From Formosa agariphila KMM 3901 (lineage in GTDB: Bacteria > Bacteroidota > Bacteroidia > Flavobacteriales > Flavobacteriaceae): 64,000 bases of DNA. Both the position numbers and the translations under genes were made by a program. Location: contig NZ_HG315671.1 of NCBI RefSeq assembly GCF_000723205.1, positions 4,164,351 through 4,228,350 of the forward strand. The letters are read 5' to 3'. Positions 50,451-59,935 of this stretch are shown here, in pieces. Under the pieces are notes generated by a model, which was not told the origin of the DNA, searched no databases, and worked only from the letters and a program-made list of their open reading frames with translations. Numbering within the stretch: the stretch's first letter is position 1; every line of letters starts with the position of its first letter.

Positions 50451-52853
50451 TTACCTAATATGAATTTCAGAAAAGGTTTTATCTACAATTAATTCCATGT
50501 TGTGTGTGGTACAGTTTAAAGATTCTAAATCTATTTCAACATTGTCTACTTCAATCTTAGAAATTTCGAAAGGTAGTCCTATAAATTTCAATTTAAAGCT
50601 TATATAAGGCGTTTTAAATGTACCCGTAGTATGTTGTTGAATAATTAATTCATTCGTCTTACCAGTAAGGTTAAATTTACTTAAACTATAACGTCCTTTG
50701 GTATAATCGTAACCATCGTGAGCATCATCATATAGTAACGATTCTTCTTTCCCTAATTTGTATCTAACTTCTAATGTAATTTCGTCGAAATCTTTTTCGT
50801 CAACATATTGTTGTATGGGATATTTAGGAATTATACTTCCTTCTTTTATAAAAATGGGCATACGGTCTAAATCGGCATCCACCCAAATTTCTTTTCCTCC
50901 AATAATATAATCTTGAGTCCAATAGTTATACCAGTTTCCACGAGGGATATACATGCGTCTTCCTCTAGAATTTGGTTCTAATATAGGGCAGACCAAAATA
51001 TGATTTCCGTAAATAAACTCATCTGTTCTATAATGTGTTTGTATATCATCTTGATCATAAAGTACCAACGATTTTAACACTGGTACGCCATCGTTTAAAT
51101 ATTGCCAAAATGCAGTGTATAAATAGGGTAGGAGTTGGTAGCGTAGTTCTATAAAACTTTTAACTATGCCGGTAACTTCGTCTCCAAACATCCATGGTTC
51201 TTGGTCGCCGTGATCACCAGAAGAATGTGTTCTACAAAACGGATGAAATACGCCCAGCTGAATCCAACGTGTAAATAATTCACCATTAGGCTGTTCTGCG
51301 AAACCACCAATATCACTCCCCACAAACGAATATCCAGAAAGGGACATACGTTGTGCCTGTACATTTGCAATCCATAAATGTTCCCAACTAGCTACATTAT
51401 CTCCTGTCCAAGTAGATGAGTAACGTTGTGTACCTGCATAAGCAGCTCTTGTAATTACAAACGGACGCTTAGGGTAGGCAAATTTCTTTAAGCCTTGATA
51501 TGTAGCCCTAGCCATTTGCATTCCGTAAATATTGTGAGCTTTTCTATGGCTACAAGGATTTCCATCATAATCGTGACGTACATCGTCTGGGAATGTTTTG
51601 CCGGGTACTTCCATAACAGCAGGCTCATTCATATCGTTCCAAACGCCTTTTACTCCAATATCTTCAACAAGTTCTTTAAACAAATCGGCCCACCAAGATC
51701 TTACGTTTTTATTTGTGAAATCTGGAAAATAACAAGCTCCAGGCCAGACTTTTCCTTTCATATACGGACCATCGGCACGTTTACAGAAATAATCTTTTTC
51801 TAAAGCTTCATTAAAAATATCGTATTCTGGATCTATTTTAATTCCTGGATCAATAATAACTATTGTTTTAAACCCGTCGTCTGCTAATTCTTTAACCATT
51901 CGTTTAGGGTCTGGGAAATAGTCTTTATTCCATGTAAAACAGCGAAAGCCTTCCATATAATCGATATCTAAATAAATAGCATCGCATGGAATACTTAACG
52001 CTCTAAATTTTGAAGTTATTTCTTTAACTTTAGATTCTGGATAATAACTCCATTTACATTGATGATACCCTAGAGACCACATGGCAGGAAGCTGATGAGG
52101 TTTACCTGTTAAATCGGTGAATTTAGACACCACATCGTTCATGTTTGGACCATAAATGAAGTAGTAATTCATTTCTCCACCCAATGCCCAGTAACTAGTT
52201 ACATTTTTGCGTTCTTGAGCAAAATCGAAATGAGATTTAAAAGTATTGTCAAAAAACATTCCATAAGACTTACCGTGATGTAGGCCCGTGTAAAATGGAA
52301 TTGCTTTATATAGTGGATCTGTATATTTTCCATAAGCAAATGAATCTGACACCCAATTTTCGAAACGTTTACCTTTTAAATTTAAATGGTCGGCTTTATC
52401 TCCTAAACCGTAGTAACTCTCGCCATCGTGCGAAACTTTACTCATTTTTACAACGTTACCACCAAATTCGTAGCTTTCGTCCCAATGAAAACCAATCTCG
52501 TCTTGTGAAATTAAAGTGTTGTCTAAGGCATCGAACAGCTTTATTTTCATATTGCTTTTAAAAATTCTACAAATCACTTTAGAAGTAGTAACAATATATA
52601 ACTCTTTAGTTTCTTTAATGTCTAAATAGTTATAACCTGTTTTTGCAAATTTGGAAATGGCATAAGAAAAATCATTTTCGAAATTAAATGATGTGGCGTA
52701 TCTAAAACGTAAAATACTATCGCGAACAATAGTGAGTTGTAAACAAACCCCATTTTCAGTTTTAAAATGAAGCGTATCAATATTTTTTTCATAAGATACG
52801 ATATGATTAGGATATTGGTTTCCTTTCCTTTCTAATTCTGTATTTGTAATCAT
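50451..52853 (-). CDS. GH31 alpha-glucosidase
   Basis: An 800-residue glycoside hydrolase family 31 enzyme. An N-terminal galactose-mutarotase-like domain precedes the TIM barrel with nucleophile Asp in WNDMNEP (about 406) and acid/base Asp in WTGDNVASW (about 482). C-terminal beta domains follow. There is no signal peptide, so it probably acts in the cytoplasm on maltose or malto-oligosaccharides. It follows the glycogen operon on the same strand but is separated by a terminator, so it has its own transcript. A role in reusing glycogen-derived glucans is inference. Confidence 0.92.
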   Translation of the reverse strand: MITNTELERKGNQYPNHIVSYEKNIDTLHFKTENGVCLQLTIVRDSILRFRYATSFNFENDFSYAISKFAKTGYNYLDIKETKELYIVTTSKVICRIFKSNMKIKLFDALDNTLISQDEIGFHWDESYEFGGNVVKMSKVSHDGESYYGLGDKADHLNLKGKRFENWVSDSFAYGKYTDPLYKAIPFYTGLHHGKSYGMFFDNTFKSHFDFAQERKNVTSYWALGGEMNYYFIYGPNMNDVVSKFTDLTGKPHQLPAMWSLGYHQCKWSYYPESKVKEITSKFRALSIPCDAIYLDIDYMEGFRCFTWNKDYFPDPKRMVKELADDGFKTIVIIDPGIKIDPEYDIFNEALEKDYFCKRADGPYMKGKVWPGACYFPDFTNKNVRSWWADLFKELVEDIGVKGVWNDMNEPAVMEVPGKTFPDDVRHDYDGNPCSHRKAHNIYGMQMARATYQGLKKFAYPKRPFVITRAAYAGTQRYSSTWTGDNVASWEHLWIANVQAQRMSLSGYSFVGSDIGGFAEQPNGELFTRWIQLGVFHPFCRTHSSGDHGDQEPWMFGDEVTGIVKSFIELRYQLLPYLYTAFWQYLNDGVPVLKSLVLYDQDDIQTHYRTDEFIYGNHILVCPILEPNSRGRRMYIPRGNWYNYWTQDYIIGGKEIWVDADLDRMPIFIKEGSIIPKYPIQQYVDEKDFDEITLEVRYKLGKEESLLYDDAHDGYDYTKGRYSLSKFNLTGKTNELIIQQHTTGTFKTPYISFKLKFIGLPFEISKIEVDNVEIDLESLNCTTHNMELIVDKTFSEIHIR

Positions 52854-52972
52854 TGCCTTTTTAATTGGGAGTCACTATAAACGTAATAATTTTTCAGGTT
52901 TTATAACCTATTTTTTTTGAACTTTAAGTCGGCGTTTTTAAATTATTTTTTTTCTGAAGCTGTATAATTAAA

Positions 52973-53010
52973 AACGCGTCACTCTAAAAATACATTAAGA
53001 GTGACGCGTT
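52973..53010 (-). terminator. Terminator after glgB
   Basis: Perfect 13-base inverted repeat AACGCGTCACTCT / AGAGTGACGCGTT with a 12-base loop and five T on the minus strand, between glgB and the GH31 gene. Confidence 0.88.
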
Positions 53011-53077
53011 TGGTAAAATTAATTACTGATAATTAATACATTTTTATAACGTTAATTCTAGAATAAAGCGAAGTCTT

Positions 53078-54988
53078 CTATTTGTATTTAAAAACACTTA
53101 TGGCTAGAGGAGGAACAGTTATAGAAAACATATAAGGTTTATTATTCCAAGTTTTCTTTTTGGCTTTTATGGCTTTGGTATTTACAACACCACTACCTCC
53201 ATATTCTGCGCTGTCGCTATTAAATATTTCGACTAAGGTTCCTTTTCTAGGGACACCTATATCGTAGTTTTTATGACTGTTAGGGGTGAAATTACATACC
53301 ACAATAAGATCATTTTCTTCGTCATGACCTTTTCGGATATAAGACATCACCGCATTCTGATGGTCGTCGTAGCTAATCCATTCAAAGCCGGCTTGAGCAA
53401 ATCCTTTTTCATACAAGGCTGGCGTGTTTTGATATAATGTGTTTAATGTTTTAACATACGATTTTGTTTTAATATGTGGTTCGAATTCTAATAGATTCCA
53501 ATCTAAACTCGTCTGAAAATCCCATTCGTTATACTGTCCAAATTCAGCACCCATAAAGAGTAGTTTTGTTCCGGGATGCGTATACATATATCCCAACATC
53601 AATCTTAAATTGGCGAAGCGTTGCCACTCGTCTCCAGGCATTCTACCGAGTACCGAGTTTTTACCGTAAACCACTTCGTCATGTGAAATAGGAAGCATAA
53701 AATGCTCGGAAAAGGCATAGGCTAAACTAAATGTAATTTCGTTTTGGTGATAACTTCTGTAAATAGGATCTTTCTTAAAATAATCTAAGGTATCGTGCAT
53801 CCAACCCATCATCCATTTCATTCCAAAACCTAATCCGCCATGCTCAACTTTGTTGGTTACGCCAGTGTAGGCCGTAGATTCTTCGGCTATGGTTTGAATA
53901 CCATTAAACATAGAATATACAGCTTCGTTACATTCCTTTAAAAACGAAACGGCTGCTAAGTTTTCATTTCCACCGTAAATATTTGGTTCCCATTCGCCTT
54001 CTTCTCTAGAATAATCTAAATAAATCATAGAAGCCACAGCATCGACACGTAATGCATCTATATGGTAATTTTGAAGCCAATACACTGCATTACTTATTAG
54101 AAAAGATCGTACTTCTGGACGCTCGTAATTAAAAATTAAGCTTTTCCAATCTTGGTGATAGCCTTTTCTAACATCTGGATGTTCGTATAAATGCGAGCCA
54201 TCAAAATTTCCTAGACCATGTGCATCCGAAGGAAAGTGGGAGGGAACCCAGTCTAGAATTACGCCTATATCTGCATCGTGAAATGCATCTATTAAACCCA
54301 TAAATTCCTGTGGTGTTCCAAACCTAGACGTTGGTGCAAAGTAACCTGTAATTTGATATCCCCACGATGGATCGTAAGGAAACTCCATAATAGGCATAAA
54401 TTCTACGTGAGTAAAATTCATATCTTTTACATAAGCGACTAAAGTTTTTGAAAGTTCTGAATACGTTAAAAAACGATCTTCTTCAACGTTTTTCATCCAT
54501 GATCCTAGATGTACTTCGTAAACGGCATATGGTCTATCTAAACCATTTTTTTCGTTACGGTAAGACATCCACCCTTTATCTTTCCATTTGTAGTTCGCAG
54601 TTTCCCAAACAATAGATGCTGTTTTAGGGGGCTGCTCGCAACGTATAGCATAAGGATCGGCTTTCTCTGTTTTGATGTCGTGATTATTGCTGATAATAGC
54701 ATATTTATATAATGTGCCTTTACCAACATTAGGGATAAAACCTTCCCAAATTCCGCTAGAATCCCAACGCACATAAAGTGGATGTTCTTCTGCGTTCCAA
54801 AAGTTAAAATCGCCAATTACCGAAACAGACTTAGCGCTAGGAGCCCAAACAGCAAAGTAAGTGCCTTTTTCACCTTCATAGGTAACGATATGCGATCCAA
54901 ATTTTTCGAATAAATTGTAATGTTTTCCTGATTTGAATAGGTTTATATCAAAATCAGTAAATAAGCTATACGCTTTAACTTTTGTCAT
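53078..54988 (-). CDS. glgB: 1,4-alpha-glucan branching enzyme
   Basis: A 636-residue GH13 enzyme adding alpha-1,6 branches to glycogen. A CBM48 N-terminal domain (about 25-115, TYFAVWAPSAKSVSVIGDFN region) precedes the catalytic barrel. The nucleophile Asp is in DALRVDAVASM, Glu is in TIAEES and Asp is in PISHDEVVYGK. An all-beta C-terminal domain follows. Last gene of glgA-glgC-glgB, 63 bases after glgC. Confidence 0.96.
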   Translation of the reverse strand: MTKVKAYSLFTDFDINLFKSGKHYNLFEKFGSHIVTYEGEKGTYFAVWAPSAKSVSVIGDFNFWNAEEHPLYVRWDSSGIWEGFIPNVGKGTLYKYAIISNNHDIKTEKADPYAIRCEQPPKTASIVWETANYKWKDKGWMSYRNEKNGLDRPYAVYEVHLGSWMKNVEEDRFLTYSELSKTLVAYVKDMNFTHVEFMPIMEFPYDPSWGYQITGYFAPTSRFGTPQEFMGLIDAFHDADIGVILDWVPSHFPSDAHGLGNFDGSHLYEHPDVRKGYHQDWKSLIFNYERPEVRSFLISNAVYWLQNYHIDALRVDAVASMIYLDYSREEGEWEPNIYGGNENLAAVSFLKECNEAVYSMFNGIQTIAEESTAYTGVTNKVEHGGLGFGMKWMMGWMHDTLDYFKKDPIYRSYHQNEITFSLAYAFSEHFMLPISHDEVVYGKNSVLGRMPGDEWQRFANLRLMLGYMYTHPGTKLLFMGAEFGQYNEWDFQTSLDWNLLEFEPHIKTKSYVKTLNTLYQNTPALYEKGFAQAGFEWISYDDHQNAVMSYIRKGHDEENDLIVVCNFTPNSHKNYDIGVPRKGTLVEIFNSDSAEYGGSGVVNTKAIKAKKKTWNNKPYMFSITVPPLAISVFKYK

Positions 54989-55051
54989 GATAGTATGTTG
55001 TAAATCACTTCAAAATAGTTTGAAGTAAAAAATATTTATTTAAGCTAGATT

Positions 55052-56317
55052 TTAAAGTACAAATCCAGATGGTATGACAGCATTCTTTTTAACAACTACA
55101 ATACCGTCTCTAATTACATAAAGATCGGTTTCTGTGTCTTCTAAATGTGGTCCTCCGTTAATGGTAACGTCGTCCCCAATTCTACTGTTTTTATCTATTA
55201 TGGCGTTATTTATGTTACAACGTTCTCCAATACCTACAAGAATTTGAATCTGATTTTTATCAATTTCTTCTAAAGTTTCGTAAAAATCGGATCCCATAAT
55301 ATATGCATTAGTAATTACAGTTTCTTTTCCAATACGTGCTCGAATTCCAATAACTGAATGTTCTATTTTAGAAGCTTGTATAATACATCCTTCTGCAATT
55401 ACAGCTTTGTTTAATGTTGTTCCAGCAAGTTTTGTTGTTGGTAACATTCTAGCGTGTGTATAAATACGCTGATTTTTATCGTATAAATTAAATTTAGGAA
55501 TATCGTCTGTTAACCCTAAGTTAGCTTCAAAGAACGATTCTATAGTACCTATATCTGTCCAATAACCTTCGTATTGGTAACTATATACTGGACGTTTACC
55601 AATGGCTTGTGGAATAATTTCTTTTCCAAAATCGTTGGTGCTTGGGTCGTTCATTAAATCGACTAACAATTGTTTGTTAAAAACATAAATACCCATAGAC
55701 GCTAAGTAATGACGTCCTTCTGCTTTCATTTCGTCACTTACTTCAGACTCCCAACCTTTAATTAATTCGCTGTTAGGTTTTTCTATAAATGAAGAAATCA
55801 TACTGTTTTCATCTGTTTTTAAAATACCAAACGAAGTTCCGTCTTTAGCATTAACAGGGTAGGTAGCAACACTAATTTCTGCGCCACTTTGAATATGTTT
55901 TTCTATTAATTCGTTAAAATCCATTTGGTATAATTGATCCCCAGAAAGAATTAATGCATACTCAAAATCGTTTCTTAAAAAGTGATGCATGCTTTGTCTA
56001 ACGGCATCTGCGGTACCTTGAAACCAATTACTGTTAGATATAGTTTGCTCTGCAGCCAATACATTTACAAACGCAGAACTAAAAAAACTAAAGTGATACG
56101 TATCTTTAATATGTCGGTTTAATGATGCCGAATTAAACTGTGTTAATACAAACATGCGTTTAATGTCTGAGTTAATACAGTTTGAGATTGGAATATCTAC
56201 TAGTCTGTATTTTCCTGCAATTGGCACAGCTGGTTTAGATCTGTCTTCTGTTAATGGATAAAGTCTTGAGCCTTGACCACCACCTAATATAATAGATAGT
56301 ACTTTGTTGTTGATCAT
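55052..56317 (-). CDS. glgC: Glucose-1-phosphate adenylyltransferase
   Basis: A 421-residue enzyme making ADP-glucose, the committed step of glycogen synthesis. The nucleotidyltransferase loop GGGQGSRLYPLT with SKPAVPIAGKYRLVD opens the protein. FGILKTDE and the sugar-phosphate site SFIEKP follow, and a C-terminal left-handed beta-helix carries the allosteric face. Its ATG overlaps the glgA stop by four bases (ATGA). Confidence 0.96.
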   Translation of the reverse strand: MINNKVLSIILGGGQGSRLYPLTEDRSKPAVPIAGKYRLVDIPISNCINSDIKRMFVLTQFNSASLNRHIKDTYHFSFFSSAFVNVLAAEQTISNSNWFQGTADAVRQSMHHFLRNDFEYALILSGDQLYQMDFNELIEKHIQSGAEISVATYPVNAKDGTSFGILKTDENSMISSFIEKPNSELIKGWESEVSDEMKAEGRHYLASMGIYVFNKQLLVDLMNDPSTNDFGKEIIPQAIGKRPVYSYQYEGYWTDIGTIESFFEANLGLTDDIPKFNLYDKNQRIYTHARMLPTTKLAGTTLNKAVIAEGCIIQASKIEHSVIGIRARIGKETVITNAYIMGSDFYETLEEIDKNQIQILVGIGERCNINNAIIDKNSRIGDDVTINGGPHLEDTETDLYVIRDGIVVVKKNAVIPSGFVL

Positions 56318-57723
56318 AAAAATGGATTTAATGAGTTATAGACGTTTAAATAGGATTGAGCTGAGGCATGCCAAGAGTGATCTATAGACATGATATCAAA
56401 TCGAGTTTGTTTAAATATTTCAGAGTTGTAAAATTCTGCGGCGCGTTCTATAGCTTCACAAACTTCTGCAACGGTTACTTCATTATGGCAAATTCCAAAT
56501 CCACCATCGTATATATCTTCTACGGTATCCTTTAAGCCACCTACACTGTTTACTATTGGAATAGTACCGTATCTTAAAGAATACATTTGGTTTAATCCGC
56601 AAGGTTCTACTCGCGAAGGCATTAATAGAAAATCTGCACCAGCGTAAATTATATGCGACAGTTTTTCGTCGTAGCCTATAAAGGCATTGTATTTGTCTTT
56701 ATATTTTGTTTTTAAGTTTCTAAGTTCGTTTTCAGTATGCTTTTCACCAGAACCTAATAATAATATTGAGATGTCATTACCAAATAAGGATTCAGAAAAA
56801 ATCTTTGGAAATAAATCTGCACCTTTTTGTTCTACTAAACGCCCAATAAAAGCAAAAAGTGGTCTGTTTACATCTAAGTTGAATTCTTTACATAACCATT
56901 CTTTATTTGCTTGTTTTCCTTGTTCTATTGTTTCTTTAGTATAGTTTTCAATAATTAAAGGATCTGTTTCTGTGTTCCAAACTTCGGTATCGATACCATT
57001 TAAAATACCAATACATTTTGCATGTTCATCGCTTAATAGCGATTCTAAACCGTTGGCACTTTGTTTTAGCTCGTCCATATAACTTGGAGATACAGTGGTA
57101 ACAATCCAAGAACATTTTATTGCCGATGCTAACGGGTTAATGTTATGATTCCAATCTAATAAACCAACACGACTAAATTTAAACTCAGGAATAAGGTATA
57201 CCAAATCGTGAGAAAATGCACCTTGATATTGTGCATTATGAATAGTAAAAGCCACAGGAATTTTTCTTAGCATAGAATATCTAAACGATTCTTGTGCCAT
57301 AAACGGAATTAATCCGGTATGGTGGTCGTGACAATGTATAACATCTGGTAACGTTTCACTTTGAGCAATCCAGTCTAACGCTGCTATTTGAAACGCTAAA
57401 AATCGTTCGGTATCGTATGTTGTATACACAAAGTCTGTATACAGTAATTCCGGTACATCTACAAAATAGATTTCGAAACCTAAATTATTATCTAATAAGG
57501 TTAGGATTCTAAAATCATAATCGGTTTCACCTAACTGAATGGTGTCGTTATATACCGGTTTAAATTTATGAGTTTTAGTAAATTTATTATTATAAAAGGG
57601 CATTACTACCTGGCTAGAAGCCCCAAGCTCATTCTGATATTTAGGGAGTGCCCCTAAAACATCTGCTAGTCCGCCAATTTTGGCGATAGGATAACATTCG
57701 GCACTTAAATGGGTGATAATCAT
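56314..57723 (-). CDS. glgA: Glycogen synthase
   Basis: A 469-residue GT5 glycosyltransferase that extends alpha-1,4-glucan with ADP-glucose. The N-terminal KIGGLADVLGALP motif (about 15-27) binds the ADP phosphates. The C-terminal half carries the GT-B nucleotide-sugar site FIGRLVEQKGADL and PSRVEPCGLNQMYSL with its conserved Glu. First gene of the glgA-glgC-glgB operon; the gap to lepA upstream contains a terminator. Confidence 0.95.
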   Translation of the reverse strand: MIITHLSAECYPIAKIGGLADVLGALPKYQNELGASSQVVMPFYNNKFTKTHKFKPVYNDTIQLGETDYDFRILTLLDNNLGFEIYFVDVPELLYTDFVYTTYDTERFLAFQIAALDWIAQSETLPDVIHCHDHHTGLIPFMAQESFRYSMLRKIPVAFTIHNAQYQGAFSHDLVYLIPEFKFSRVGLLDWNHNINPLASAIKCSWIVTTVSPSYMDELKQSANGLESLLSDEHAKCIGILNGIDTEVWNTETDPLIIENYTKETIEQGKQANKEWLCKEFNLDVNRPLFAFIGRLVEQKGADLFPKIFSESLFGNDISILLLGSGEKHTENELRNLKTKYKDKYNAFIGYDEKLSHIIYAGADFLLMPSRVEPCGLNQMYSLRYGTIPIVNSVGGLKDTVEDIYDGGFGICHNEVTVAEVCEAIERAAEFYNSEIFKQTRFDIMSIDHSWHASAQSYLNVYNSLNPFL

Positions 57724-57916
57724 AGTTTATAAAATGGCATTTCTCTATAAACTTAAAAAAAGTATTTCAATCCGTTATTATGTTTCTAATACTATTATTA
57801 AAAAAAATGCTATTTGGAATAATTATCTATAATTTATTAGGGACTCTTGAAGATTGGTGTTTTTTGATATAAATACGGAAATTGATTCCATAGTATTGAA
57901 AATGAAATATGATTTC

Positions 57917-57950
57917 AAAAAAAAGACTGCCAGTATGGGCAGTCTTTCTT
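57917..57950 (-). terminator. Terminator after lepA
   Basis: Inverted repeat AAAGACTGCC / GGGCAGTCTTT with a five-base loop, followed by eight T on the minus strand. Confidence 0.88.
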
Positions 57951-57971
57951 CATTAAAATATATGTTTTTTA

Positions 57972-59768
57972 TTAGTCGTTTAATTTTAAAACGGCCATAA
58001 ATGCTTGTTGAGGTATTTCTACATTTCCAACTTGACGCATACGTTTTTTACCTTTCTTTTGTTTTTCTAAAAGTTTACGTTTTCTAGAAATATCTCCACC
58101 GTAACATTTTGCTGTTACATCTTTACGTAAGGCTTTAATAGTTTCTCTGGAAATAATTTTTGCTCCAATAGCAGCTTGAATTGGAATATCGAATTGCTGA
58201 CGAGGAATTAATTCCTTCAGTTTTTCACACATTTTCTTCCCAATATTCTGTGCATTATCTGCGTGAATTAAAGCTGAAAGTGCATCAACGGTTTGTGCAT
58301 TCAATAAAATATCAAGTCTTACTAATTTCGAAGTTTTCATACCAATTGGATGATAATCGAAAGATGCATATCCTTTAGATACCGTTTTTAAACGGTCGTA
58401 AAAATCGAATACAATTTCGGCTAAAGGCATATCGAATGTTAACTCCACACGTTCTGGTGTTAAATACGTCTGGTTTAATATCATTCCTCGTTTTTCAATA
58501 CAAAGCGACATAACGTTTCCAACAAAGTCTGCTTTAGTAATAATAGTTGCCTTAATATATGGTTCTTCAACTCTGTTTACTGTAGAAGGATCAGGTAAAT
58601 CTGATGGGTTATTTACAATAAACGGTGTGTCTGGATTTTTGTTTGTGTAGGCATTATAAGATACGTTAGGTACAGTAGTAATTACCGTCATATCAAATTC
58701 ACGCTCTAAACGTTCTTGTATAATTTCCATGTGAAGCATACCTAAGAATCCACAACGGAAGCCAAAACCTAAAGCCGCAGAACTTTCTGGAAAGAATACT
58801 AAAGACGCATCGTTAAGCTGAAGCTTTTCCATAGAGTTACGTAACTCTTCGTAATCTTCGGTGTCTACAGGATAAATACCTGCAAATACCATTGGCTTTA
58901 CGTCTTCAAAACCTTCAACAATGTTTGTTGTTGGTCTTTCAAAATCTGTAATTGTATCTCCTACCTTTACTTCTTTTGCTGTTTTAATTCCGGTAATTAA
59001 GTATCCAACATCACCAGTTTTTACACTTTTCTTAGCAACTTGAGTCAGTTTTAAAGTTCCAACTTCGTCTGCAAAATATTCTTTATCTGTAGCGACAAAT
59101 TTAATTTTTTGTCCTTTTTTAATTTCACCGTTAAAAACTCTAAAGTAGGTTTCAATACCTCTAAAGGTGTTGTAAACCGAGTCGAAAATTAAGGCTTGAA
59201 GCGGGCCATCTGGATCTCCTTTAGGTGCTGGAATGCGTTCAATAACAGCTTCTAAAATTTTATCTACTCCAAAACCTGTTTTTCCACTAGCGTGAATAAC
59301 ATCTTCTGGATTACAACCTAAAAGTTCTACAATATCGTCTGTAACTTCTTCTGGATTGGCACTTGGTAAATCTACTTTATTAAGAACAGGAATAATTTCC
59401 AAATCGTTTTCTAAAGCTAAATATAAGTTTGAAATTGTTTGAGCTTGAATACTTTGCGCTGCATCTACAATTAACAGGGCGCCTTCGCAGGCAGCAATAG
59501 ATCGAGACACTTCGTAAGAGAAATCAACGTGGCCAGGAGTATCAATAAGGTTAAGAACATACTCTTCTCCTTTGTATATATAGTCCATTTGGATGGCATG
59601 CGATTTAATGGTAATACCACGCTCGCGCTCCAAATCCATACTATCTAGTAGCTGATTTTGTTTTTCACGTTCGGTCACCGAACCTGTATAATCTAATAAA
59701 CGATCGGCTAATGTACTTTTACCGTGATCGATGTGTGCAATGATGCAAAAATTTCTGATGTTCTTCAT
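57972..59768 (-). CDS. lepA: Elongation factor 4 (LepA)
   Basis: A 598-residue translational GTPase. The G domain carries [10 protein letters not shown] (G1), the DTPGH switch and NKVD (G4). EF-G-like domains II, III and V follow, with the LepA-specific C-terminal domain ([20 protein letters not shown]). It binds ribosomes and affects initiation or back-translocation. Full length. It is a single-gene unit with its own promoter element and terminator. Confidence 0.97.
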   Translation of the reverse strand: MKNIRNFCIIAHIDHGKSTLADRLLDYTGSVTEREKQNQLLDSMDLERERGITIKSHAIQMDYIYKGEEYVLNLIDTPGHVDFSYEVSRSIAACEGALLIVDAAQSIQAQTISNLYLALENDLEIIPVLNKVDLPSANPEEVTDDIVELLGCNPEDVIHASGKTGFGVDKILEAVIERIPAPKGDPDGPLQALIFDSVYNTFRGIETYFRVFNGEIKKGQKIKFVATDKEYFADEVGTLKLTQVAKKSVKTGDVGYLITGIKTAKEVKVGDTITDFERPTTNIVEGFEDVKPMVFAGIYPVDTEDYEELRNSMEKLQLNDASLVFFPESSAALGFGFRCGFLGMLHMEIIQERLEREFDMTVITTVPNVSYNAYTNKNPDTPFIVNNPSDLPDPSTVNRVEEPYIKATIITKADFVGNVMSLCIEKRGMILNQTYLTPERVELTFDMPLAEIVFDFYDRLKTVSKGYASFDYHPIGMKTSKLVRLDILLNAQTVDALSALIHADNAQNIGKKMCEKLKELIPRQQFDIPIQAAIGAKIISRETIKALRKDVTAKCYGGDISRKRKLLEKQKKGKKRMRQVGNVEIPQQAFMAVLKLND

Positions 59769-59796
59769 AAAGAAAATTATACCTGGCTTTAATCTG

Positions 59797-59804
59797 CAAA
59801 TATA
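59797..59804 (-). promoter_or_regulatory. -7 promoter element for lepA (TATATTTG)
   Basis: Minus-strand TATATTTG followed by C, 28 bases upstream of the lepA ATG, fits TAnnTTTG. Confidence 0.5.
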
Positions 59805-59888
59805 GTTGATTTAGATGAGCAAAATTCATTTTTTTAAATGTAGTTTATGTAAGAAAAATAATCTTAAAATAATGTGGTTTTACCGTAA

Positions 59889-59917
59889 TTGTCTTAATAG
59901 TAATTATTATAAATTTG
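59889..59917 (+). promoter_or_regulatory. Promoter of the beta-barrel receptor gene (TTG-N18-TAAATTTG)
   Basis: TTG at 59889-59891 and TAAATTTG at 59910-59917 with an 18-base spacer, ending 18 bases before the ATG at 59936. Confidence 0.65.
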
Positions 59918-59935
59918 TTTTACTAAACCCATTTC

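Noticed and set aside
51495..51803. 102-residue plus-strand frame
   Set aside because: It lies antisense inside the GH31 active-site region and has no promoter or protein family features.
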